64,000 nucleotides of DNA from NCBI GenBank assembly GCA_949316235.1, contig OX438741.1, forward strand, positions 40,810,067-40,874,066, in the 5' to 3' direction. The first letter of the stretch is position 1. Every line of letters begins with the position of its first letter. Shown here piece after piece: positions 47,101 to 59,100 of this stretch. A program made the position numbers and the translations under genes. Under the pieces are notes generated by a model. It was not told the DNA's origin. It saw only the letters and a list, made by a program, of their open reading frames with translations, and did not search any database. This DNA comes from Oegoconia quadripuncta (taxonomy: Eukaryota; Arthropoda; Insecta; Lepidoptera; Autostichidae).

Positions 47101-50100
47101 AGGGAAACAAACCCCAAACCGGCTCATTAAACACATTGATCGAGCCAATCTTGATACTTGGTTATTCGGCTATCGATGGCTGATTAGTATAGTGTAATAG
47201 CACACAATGACCATCGTTGATCAAAAGCATCGATCTATGTCGATCCGCAGATGTAACACGCTTAAAACCAGAAGTTTCTCGGAGCATTTGCATGCGAGTC
47301 AATTCTCTTTCATTGTCACTGTAGAATATGACAGATCTCGCCTCCACACTCCTCCCACTGTAACTCCTGTAAGCCAGGATCAACAGTGGTACTCGACACG
47401 GCGCCTACTGAAGGTAGACGGTGCCCTACATGATTCTATTGCTAACTTGGACCCCAGACTAATTAAAGAAAAGAATAGGGTGTGTAAGTAGGAAAAGAAG
47501 TTTCCCACTTCCGCCCTCGGCAATTATGAGTGTAGCCAATGAAATGCAAACGGCAGTGATGCCAACCCTATGGGGAAGGAGGTCGAGTGAAGCTCGGCCC
47601 CCTGCTTTGTATACACCACGGACTGCGCCTAGATGCATTGAGCGGGACGGTAGCAGAAAGCTACGGCGAGTAGTAGTGCCAGTAATATGAGTGACAAAAA
47701 CGCTGTAGAATATGACAGCGAAACATTTACAGTTATCTTCTTTTTAATCTATATCTATCAATAAAATGACCTCAACCTTTATCTTCTACGAATATACGAA
47801 AGAGGCCTACAACCTGTTAAAGTATGATTAATTCTTAGGTTTGTGATTGGCCGGAGAACGTGGATTGCGGCGACCGGACCCCCCCAGAAGATAATGATAG
47901 CAATCCAGGTGATGATGACAGTCAGCCCGGAGAAGACATAGGCGAATGGCTGCCCAACGGATGTCCTGCAGACTTCGAGGTCCACCACCTGCTGCCCCAT
48001 GCGAACTGCAATAAGTTCTATTATTGCAACTTTGGTGAACTGGTACCCAGAAGGTGTCCGCCTACACTTCATTTCAACCCAGACCTGCAGGTAAGAGAAA
48101 CATGTTTAACTTATTTCACATCTCTGCAAGATCCCAGAGATAAAGAAAAAAAATCTTATATAACAACGACATCCCCACTCATTAATTATAATTATATAAA
48201 GGTCTATAATTTCTATATTTGCGCTTAGCTCGTTGAGCTATGTGCCTTGTCCACTACTACTTTAACATAGTAATCCGCTGGGTTATGTCTGTGATGTTTT
48301 TTCTTCTACAGATTTCCTCATCCATGTGTGTCATGTTCATCAAACTAAATGTGTTAAATTTGTACTGCCTAATGTCAGGGAGGTGCCCACAAAAATAATG
48401 ATAAAAATGTCACTCTAGACTTTGTTGAATCTACTGTATTCTTGGGCATTACTTTGGACGCTAAATTACAATGGGGTCCTCATATCCATAAATTGGCGAA
48501 GAAGCTCAGCTCTGCGGCGTATGCAGTCAAAAAAATTAGACAAATATCGGACGTAAATACTGCTAGATTAGTATATTTTAGTTATTTCCATAGCCTGATG
48601 TCTTACGGTATCTTGCTATGGGGAAATGCCGCGGATATAAATACAATCTTTGTTTTACAAAAACGAGCCGTTTTCATTCAAATTTCAATCAAAGGGTTAT
48701 GTATACGCTTTTTCAATAAAGTTCCTGTTGATATCAACAGGATATCAAAATCTTCCTTTCAATAAATTTAAAGATACTATAAAACAGAAACTTATTAAGA
48801 AAGCATATTATAAAATATCAGATTATTTAGATGATAAACAATCATGGACATAACTAGCCCGTTCGCATAACCAGGTTATTTCACAATTATTAATGAAATA
48901 TTATAATATAAAATAATAATTAAAATTGTTGTAATATAAATACCTTTCTTTTAGAAGAGCGACCTCTCGTTTTTCTTGCTTGTTCTTCTCAGGGGAAAAT
49001 TGCCTTTTGAACAAGCAGTAGCTTTAAAAAAGTAAAATCTGACTATTTTAAGTGTGCCCTGTGTACCTACAAAATAAAGCATTTTTCATTTGATTTGATT
49101 TGATTTGATCTCGCAATAAAACGGCCATTGTTCTCTCCATAATGCTAGTTGCGTAATCTTGAACTTTCTTACGAAGCCTTCCAGTGAGAGACCACGGTTC
49201 AGTACCATAAGTTATCATTGGTAACATGCAATACTTATTTATTTAGGTTTGCGACTGGCCTGAAAATGCCGGCTGCGTTGGCACTGAAGAGGATGAAGAT
49301 GATGACGACGATGAGGATAATATAACCTCTGAACGCGATCCACCACCAGATTGGCTTGATAACGGTTGCCCAAATGACTTCGATCTACATCACCTCCTGC
49401 CCCACAAGGACTGTGGCAGGTATTACCACTGCGTATTTGGAGAGAAGGTGGAAAGAGATTGCCCTCCTGGTCTACACTTCAGCCCAACTCAGCAGGTGAG
49501 AGTTTTGTTAATATTGACACGCTTCTTAGACAAATCCATGAAGTCGATAATATTAGTTTATGATTGCTGGTTATGTTCAGAGATTTTCAATAAGGTTCCA
49601 GTTGATATACAAAATCCAACTCTCAATAAATTTAAAGATACTATAAAACAGAAACTTATTAAGAAAGCATATTGTAAACTATCAGACTATTTAGATGATA
49701 ATCATCCCTGGACATAATCAGATCGTTCGCATGCCAGGCTATTTCACAATTAATAATGAAATATAAAAACCTTTTTGTGATAAAAAACCTTCATGTAAAA
49801 TCAAAGCCTGATTTTAAAAGAGCAACCCTTCGAGAATCTTGCTTGTTCTTCTCAGGGGAAAATTGCATTTTGAACAAGCAGTAGCTTAAATAATGTAAAA
49901 TTGACTATTTTAAGTGTACTCTGTGTACCTATTACAAAGTAAAGCATTTTTGACTTTGACTATGATTATCGTCTAAATAGTCTGATATTTTATAATATGC
50001 TTTCTTAATAAGTTTCTATTTAATAGTATCTTTAAATTTTATTGAAGGGAAGACTTTTTATACCAACAGGAACCTTGTTGAAAACGTATACATAAACCCT

Positions 50101-53100
50101 TTGAATGAATTACTGACTTTGCGGAGGCGACTTATGTGACATGCAGCATGTATTGACATCATGTTTACACCTAACAGTGTTTCCAAGCCCGTAGATCCGA
50201 GTTTGCTCAACCGTTGATGGAAATGACAAAGCACAAAAACAATTATTTGAAAATTTCAAATAATTGTTCATGCCAATAGTAGAGACCCATCCAAGGTCTG
50301 ACGGCTTAAAATTATTTCGTACTCTATGTTACTGAAAAATAAAATAATTTCAGATATGCGACTGGCCCAGCAGCGCTGGTTGTGCCACTGAAGTCCCAGA
50401 CAGTGGTGACGACAATGATGATAGCCACGTCGATGAGAATGGAAGCGGTGATGAACACGAAACTAGTGGAGAAACTGATGAGGAAGACGATGAAGATGAA
50501 ATTGAAAGATTGCCAAATGGATGCCCAGCAGATTTTGAAATCCATCAACTATTGCCTCATGAGAACTGTAACAAGTTCTACTACTGCAACTTTGGCGAGT
50601 TGGTTCCGAGGAGATGCCCACCTGGTCTCCACTTTAATGCCACCATACAGGTAATTTATTATTTTAGACTCAGATACAAAATCTTAACTACCAATTCCGT
50701 AGCTATATCGACGCCTCTGCTCAACTAATTACACCATACAAAATCAAGCATTCATCGCATACATGGAAACATGAGAAAACAGCTAAAAATTTTTTTTTTC
50801 AGGTATGCGACTGGCCTGCTAACGCTGGATGCACTGGCATAGATGAGTCCAGTTCCGAAGAAGAAGACAGCACTTCTGAGGAAGAGGACCATTCTGGAGA
50901 ATGGCTGGACAACGGTTGCCCAAGAGATTTCGAAGTTCACCATCTGTTGCCTCATGAGGACTGTAGCAAGTTCTACTACTGCGTGTTTGGAGAGTTGGTC
51001 CCAAGGAGATGCCCACCTGGTCTTCACTTTAATGCTACCGTACAGGTAATTGACTGTGATATTGTTTGAGTTGTCTAAGTGCATAAGATCGAATATTGTC
51101 TGTGTGATTCTCGGCACAGTATAATAGGACTAACTCTTCTCATGTATGTCATAAAAGGCGACTAAAGGACCCTGAGTATAACAGCAAAGATCAGAGATCG
51201 GCAGCAGCGTCATTAAAGCGGAGCTCCCAAATAATCCGCCACTAATCTACCCTATGTGGCAGTTTGGACAAATCCCCACGAGGATGACGATCACTTTGGA
51301 CATTTATAGGATATTGGTGTGAGTTGATGTGATATAGGCCAAAACACCCAGGATATAATTTCACTGCCAAGGTTTGTGGCTTTCTCTCATGGCCATCTAC
51401 AATGCTCTCTGAAACATTGAAATATTGGATTTTTGTAATTTTCCACAATCACACACATACGTTTAACTTAATAGCCTAAGGCTATTCCATGAATATCGCG
51501 ATTTGAAAGCAAGTGATGTTTTTAATGTTATCTAATGGTTTATACAAACTTCAGGTCTGCGACTGGCCTGCTAGCGCTGGATGCGCCGGCACCGGCCGCC
51601 CTGATAGTCCCGAAGAAAGCAGCCCCGAAGACAGGAGCCCCGAAGACAGGAGCCCCGAAGACAGGAGCCCCGAAGACAGGAGCCCCGAAGACAGGAGCCC
51701 CGAAGACAGCAGCCCCGAAGACAGGAGCCCCGAAGACAGCAGCCCCGAAGACAGAAGCCCCGAAGACAGGAGCCCCGAAGACAGGAGCCCCGAAGACAGG
51801 AGCCCCGAAGACAGGAGCCCCGAAGACAGCAGCCCCGAAGATACTGATGGCGATTGGCTACCGAATGGTTGCCCAAGAGACTTCGAAGTTCACCATTTGC
51901 TGCCGCATGAAAACTGTAACAAGTTCTACTATTGCAACTTTGGCGAGTTGGTCCCGAGGAGATGCCCGGAAGGTCTTCACTTTAATGCTACCATACAGGT
52001 AAATTATTATAATGCTATGTTATCAAATACTTCCGTTGTAATTTACAAACAACATTTTTTTTATAGAATTTGCTTTCTCTTAGAAGTCGGTATCAAGTAA
52101 TCTAGTTACCTGATTCCGAGATACCTAACGTTTATATAAATCCTAAAAAAAATTAAAGCTATGTATCATAAAAATATGTATTTCTATGGTCATATATATC
52201 TAACTATAGTAATGCTTCCCCCTGACTTCTGTGTCATACCGAACACTCTGTGTAATATGGGACTTAATGATATTACGACGTTTGTCTCCAGGTTTGTGAT
52301 TGGCCTGCTAACGCAGGATGCACTGGCATCGTAGACCCCGACCCTGAGCCAGTAGAGTCCGACTCAGTGGAACCCGAGGAAGGAGATTGGTTACCCAATG
52401 GTTGCCCAAGAGATTTCGAAGTTCACCATCTTTTGCCTCACGAGAACTGTAACAAGTTCTATTACTGCGTGTTCGGAGAGTTAGTCCCGAGGAGATGCCC
52501 ACCTGGTCTTCACTTTAATGCTACCGTACAGGTAATTAACTGTGATATTGCTTGAGTAGTTTAAGTTAAGTGCATTATGTTGAATAATTGGCTGTATGAT
52601 TCTCGGGAGATTGTTATAAGACCAACCCGCCTCTTCCCACGGATGTCGTAAAAGGCGACTAAATAAAGGCGATCCTGAGTACAAGAACAAAGATCAGTGA
52701 TGAGTAGCAGCGTCATAAATGCCGAGCTCCCAAATAATCCGTTAATCCGCCTGTCTTATGTAGCAGTTAGGACAAATGTCGATCTTTGTATTTTTATTCT
52801 TTACTTTTATTTTTATGTATATTTCTTTGTAATTTAAAAGTTGTGTAGTTGTGTGAACGCAGTGGCGTAAATAAATGCTTTATCTATCTATCTATCCTCA
52901 CGAGGACAACGATCAGTCTGTACTTTTATAGGATAATGGTGTGACTTGATGTGATTTCGTCGAAGATGCTCATTGAGGCCATGATTCCACTTCAAAGGAT
53001 TCTAAAAAGCACTCATTTAGTTATGTGACCTCCTTGAAACAATTGGATTTTTGTTTGTTTCTACGGTCACACACTTACATTTACCTTAATATGTATTGTA

Positions 53101-56100
53101 CCAGTCTTTCACCAAATAGCCTAAGGTTATTCCATGGATATCGCGATTTGAAAGCAAGTGATATTTTTAACGTTATCTAATGGTTTATACAAACTTCAGG
53201 TCTGCGACTGGCCTGCTAGCGCTGGATGCACCGGTACCGGCCGCCCTGATAGTCCCGAAGAAAGCAGCCCCGAAGATAGCAGCCCTGAAGAGAGCAGCCC
53301 CGAAGATAGCAGCCCCGAAGACAGCAGCCCCGAAGACAGCAGCCCCGAACACAGCAGCCCCGAACACAGCAGCCCCGAACACAGTAGCCCCGAAGACAGC
53401 AGCCCCGAAGATAGCAGCCCCGAAGACAGTAGTCCCGAAGACAGCAGCCCCGAAGACACTGATGGCGATTGGCTACCGAATGGTTGCCCAAGAGACTTCG
53501 AAGTTCACCATTTGCTGCCGCATGAAAACTGTAACAAGTTCTACTATTGCAACTTTGGCGAGTTGGTCCCGAGGAGATGCCCGGAAGGTCTTCATTTTAA
53601 TGCTACCATACAGGTAAATTATTATAATGCTATGTTATAAAATACTTCCGTTGTAATTTTCAAACAACATTTTTTATATAGAATTTATTTTCTCTTGGAA
53701 GTCGGTATCAAGTAATGTACTTACCTGCTTCCGACGATATCTAGACCAGGGTTTTATAAAATCTAAAATATAATTTTTTAATGTTATGCATCAAAAATAT
53801 GTGCATCTATGGTCATACGGGTTGGGATTTTTACCGTAAAGAAAAATATAGAGCATATTAAATAAGTTAAATAGAAGGTATTGGCATAATTAGTTTAATT
53901 TTATTTTCATCAAAATAATAAAATATATTGAGACGTTGCGGCATTTGACGGTCGCGTTTGTAGCCTATTGCACATAATTACATCATTAAATTACCTAAAT
54001 AAATTTAAAAACTTGGAGACATTAGGAGTTCCAATTAAAATTCGCATGTTAGGAATCCTAGGAATCCCGCCAGTCGCTTTTATCAATCTCGGCGCGTGGG
54101 TCAATGATGGTTTTGAAAAAAAAGTATTTATGCCAATAACTTCTATTTCACTTACCTAATATAGCCTATTTTTTTCCTTACTGTAAAAAAACTCATCTGG
54201 TATATTTAACTATACTAATGCTACCCCATTCATACTTCTGTTTTATACCGAACACTCTGTGTAATATGGGACTTAATGATATCACAACATTTGTCTCCAG
54301 GTTTGTGACTGGCCTGCTAACGCAGGATGCACTGGCATCGTAGACCCCGACCCTGAGCCAGTAGACTCCGACTCAGTGGAACCCGAGGAAGGAGATTGGT
54401 TACCCAATGGTTGCCCAAGAGATTTCGAAGTTCACCATTTGCTGCCGCATGAAAACTGTAACAAGTTCTACTATTGCAACTTTGGCGAGTTGGTCCCGAG
54501 GAGGTGCCCGGAAGGTCTTCATTTTAATGCTACCATACAGGTAAATTACTACAATGCTATGTTATATAATACTTCCGTTGTAATTTTCAAACAACTTTCT
54601 TTTTTTATAGAATTTGCTTTCTCTTGGAAGTCGGTGTAAGTAATCCAGTTACCTGATTCCGACGATACCTAGACTGAAGTTTATAAAATTTCTAAGAAAA
54701 AAAAATTAAAGGCTATGTATCAAAAATATGTATCTCTATGGTCTTATATATCTAACTATACTAATACTACCTCATTCTAACTTCTGGTTGATACCAAACA
54801 CTCTGTGTAATATATGACTTAATGTACACGACATTATGTCTCCAGGTTTGTGATTGGCCTGCTAACGCAGGATGCACTGGCATCGTAGACCCCGACCCTG
54901 AGCCAGTAGACTCCGACTCAGTGGAACCCGAGGAAGGAGATTGGTTACCCAATGGTTGCCCAAGAGATTTCGAAGTTCACCATCTGTTGCCTCACGAGAA
55001 CTGTAACAAGTTCTATTACTGCGTGTTCGGAGAGTTAGTCCCGAGGAGATGCCCACCTGGTCTTCACTTTAATGCTACCGTACAGGTAATTGACTGTGAT
55101 ATTGCTTGAGTTGTTTAAGTTAAGTGCATTAAATTGAATAATTGGCCGTATGATTCTCGGGAGATTGTAATAAGACCAACCCGCCTCTTCCCATTGATGT
55201 CGTAAAAGGCGATTAAAGGCTCCTGAGTACAAGACAAAGATCAATGATGAGTAGCAGCGTCATTAATGCGGAGCTCCCGAATAATCCGCTAATCCGCCTG
55301 TCTTATGTAGCAGTTAGGACAAATCTCGCTCTTTGTATTTTTTATTCTTTACTTTTATTTGTATGTATATTTCTTTGTAATTTAAAAGTTGTGTACTTGT
55401 GTGAACGCAGTGGCGTAAATAAATTCTTTTATGTACCTATCTATCCTCACGGGGACAAGGATCAGTTTGTGCTTTTATAGGATATTGGTGTGACTTGATA
55501 TGATATCGTCGAAGATGCTCATAGAAGCTATGATTCAACTTCAAAGGATTCTAAAAAGCAGGCATGTGACCTCCTTGAAACAATTGGATTTTTATTTTTT
55601 TCCACGGTCATACACATACATTTACCTTAATATGTATTGTACCAGTCTTTCACTAAATAGCCCAAGGCTATTCCACGGACACCGCGATTTGAAAGCAAGT
55701 GATACTTTTTAATGTTATCTAATGGTTTATACAAACTTCAGGTCTGCGACTGGCCTGCTAGCGCTGGATGCGCCGGCACCGGCCGCCCTGATAGTCCCGA
55801 AGAAAGCAGCCCCGAAGATAGTAGCCCCGAAGAGAGCAGCCCCGAAGACAGCAGCCCCGAAGACAGCAGCCCCGAAGACAGCAGCCCCGAAGACAGCAGG
55901 CCCGTAGACAGCAGCCCCGAAGACAGCAGCCCCGAAGACAGCAGCCCCGAAGACAGCAGCCCCGAAGACAGCAGGCCCGTAGACAGCAGCCCCGAAGACA
56001 GCAGCCCCGAAGACAGTAGCCCCGAAGATATTGATGGCGATTGGCTACCGAATGGTTGCCCAAGAGACTTCGAAGTTCACCATTTGCTGCCGCATGAAAA

Positions 56101-59100
56101 CTGTAACAAGTTCTACTATTGCAACTTTGGCGAGTTGGTCCCGAGGAGGTGCCCGGAAGGTCTTCATTTTAATGCTACCATACAGGTAAATTATTATAAT
56201 GCTATGTTATAAACACTTACTTTAAAAAAAAATAACATGTTGACTTTCAATAAGTGATATTTTTGTATCCTTCTTTGAATAAAATATTTTTGATTTGATT
56301 TGATACTTCCGTTGTAATTATCAAACAACAATTTTTTATTGAATTTGCATTCTCTTGGAAGTCGGTATCGAGTATGTGATCCGATTGTGATTCCGATGAT
56401 ACCTAAACCATGGGTTATATAAAATCTAAAAAAAATATATAAGCCGTATATAAAACTATACTAATACTACCTCATTCTAACTTTTGTTTCATACCGAACT
56501 CTGCATAATATATGACTTAATGATCACGTCATATGTCTCCAGGTTTGTGACTGGCCTGCTAACGCAGGATGCACTGGCACCGTAGATCCCGACCCTGAGG
56601 ACCCAGTAGACCCCGACTCAGTGGAACCCGAGGAAGGAGATTGGTTACCCAATGGTTGCCCAAGAGATTTCGAAGTCCACCATTTGCTACCTCATGAGAA
56701 CTGTAACAAGTTCTATTACTGCGTGTTCGGAGAATTGGTCCCGAGGAGATGCCCACCTGGTCTTCACTTTAATGCTACCGTACAGGTACCTAATTATATA
56801 TGATACAAGCTTTCCACCCACAGTTTCGTGGTTATCGAAATAAATAGAAATTTATCACACAAATAACCCTTTTTCGTGTTCTCGTGAAATTTTCAACAGC
56901 GAGAGTGAGAGAGTGGTTTTTCCGCTCTATCTAATTTTATAAATTCATCCCGCGGCTTTTAGTCTGATATAGTTAAATAATAATAACAATACATTAAGTA
57001 AAAAGTTGATAGATCGGGTATGTCATATAGAGCTTTGAAATTGATGTCGAATCACAAATTACCATTGAACTATGTCTAATGTGTTCATGCCTTTTCAGGT
57101 TTGCGACTGGCCTGCCAGCGCTGGATGCACTGGCAGCACAGATCCGGTAGATCCTGTTGATCCCGTAGACCCTGTAGATCCAGTTGACCCAGTAGACCCC
57201 GTCGACCCTGATTGGCTGCCGAATGGTTGCCCAAGAGATTTCGATGTCCATCATCTGCTGCGTCACGAGGATTGTAACAAGTTCTACTACTGCAACTTTG
57301 GCGAGTTGGTCCCTAGGAGATGCCCTGAAGGCCTTCATTTTAATGCTACCATACAGGTAAATAACTGATGCAGTGCAGTGCACTCAGTGCAGTGGTTTTG
57401 AATAATTCGATCGGTTTGCCTTGCATGAGATTAAAATCCTTACGACACGCTTTCCGAGGAAAGAAAGGAGAAATGTTGTTTATCATACACAACTTAAAAG
57501 AGAACTTAATATTTTGAAAATCCCCGAGATTCCCGTGAAATGAAAATATAATCTAGCTAAACAAATGCACTGTCTTTAAAGATAAATATCATTGGAACAT
57601 CTAAACCAATATCCCGCCAACTTAGCTAAGGACGATCTCGTAAATACCAGCGTTAATTAAACATAGTTAAGAATTTTTGGAAAATAATATACGTTTACAA
57701 ATAGGTTCAGCCCTTTTGGCTATATAAAGCCACAATAGGCAGGCACAAAATTAAACAGTTAAAGATAGGCTTCAAAGGAGGAGGTATATCATATTTCAAT
57801 GGAGTGTGTTCGAAACGATGCAGAAAGAAGGCAACTGCAAATAATTTACAATTTGTTTGAGATAGGCGGCGGACGATTTACCCAATTTATCCTAATTGAA
57901 GTATCATATTCCCAGATTTTTAGGAAGTTACGCACCAATGATTTTGCTCTATTATTCTCACGATTTCATCGTCACCAATAGAAGAGACGGGTTGGCCTTA
58001 TTCTTCTACGTCGTGAATTTTTATTCATCAGACAACAAAAAGAAGCTCATTCGTTGTTAGATTTTATATATTATGAAAATTCATGACCGGAATGAATGCT
58101 TCATTTTTTTGAAGACAAATTAATGTTACATATGGCCATCCACTTGAAGCTGTTGGGGGCTGTAATATTGTATTGGCATTCCCTACATCCCAAATGGCCA
58201 GGGCAATATATAAATTAGTCGGAGTCGATAAAAATAACAGGGTGTAAATATTCACTGAGTCAGTACAGAGCGGCATAGTCATTGAAATGACTAAGCTCTT
58301 TAAATAAGATAAAAAAAAATGAAAATTCAAGATAAATTTAAAAAATATTTCAGTTTTTGTCAATAATCCCACATAGTCTATTTTCTGATCCATTAAAGAC
58401 ACGAAGCGTTTGCGTTTCATACACAATTCATCAGTTAGCTCCTATGGTGACTTCAGTGGTGCACGACAATAGCGAAGCAACCTCAGCAGCACCATGAAGG
58501 CATTGTTGTTCTGAACCCGGAGATCATGTAAGCCTTTAGTGTATTTGAGGCACAGGCTGCAGCACGCCTAACGCTTTAAATAGCGTTGACTAAACCGAGC
58601 TAACCAACGGGCCAATATGTTACTGCTAATGCTCTCCGTTCCCGTTCTATACTTGGTTCTTCTATCATATCACTTGCAAGTACAATGTGATCTAGTACTT
58701 AAATTAAAAGATTATATTCAGTACTTGCTAATGATACAGGGTGGATGTTGTTACGCTTTCCTGATCCTTTCTTAACTTCACTCTTATGGGAGTCATACAC
58801 AAGCCCAGGCTCTATACCATATGCTTCAGATACGGTATATTCCTTGAGACACTGTTCGAGGGGCATAATGCATTACTTCATGTAATGATGGTTATGCTTC
58901 TCTTCAGGTTTGCGACTGGCCTGCCAATGCTGGATGCATTCGCAACGAGGAATCCGAAAGTCCTGAAGATCCCGATGATGATATAATATGGCTGCCCCCA
59001 TCTACCTGCCCACCTGGTGTAGATCATCTGCTGCCTCATGAAGATTGTAATAAATTTTACTTCTGTGGAGTTCCCATGAGATGCCCAAATGGTTTACACT

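Noticed and set aside
51535..53617. Alternate + and - frames across the SPED arrays ([20 protein letters not shown])
   Set aside because: Same reason: period-15 DNA keeps several frames open. Only the SPED frame continues into CBM14 domains on both sides.
57799..58426. Possible extra exon or nested gene in intron 15
   Set aside because: No cysteine pattern, no phase-0 acceptor/donor pair around a VCDWP-like start, and no recognisable protein motif.
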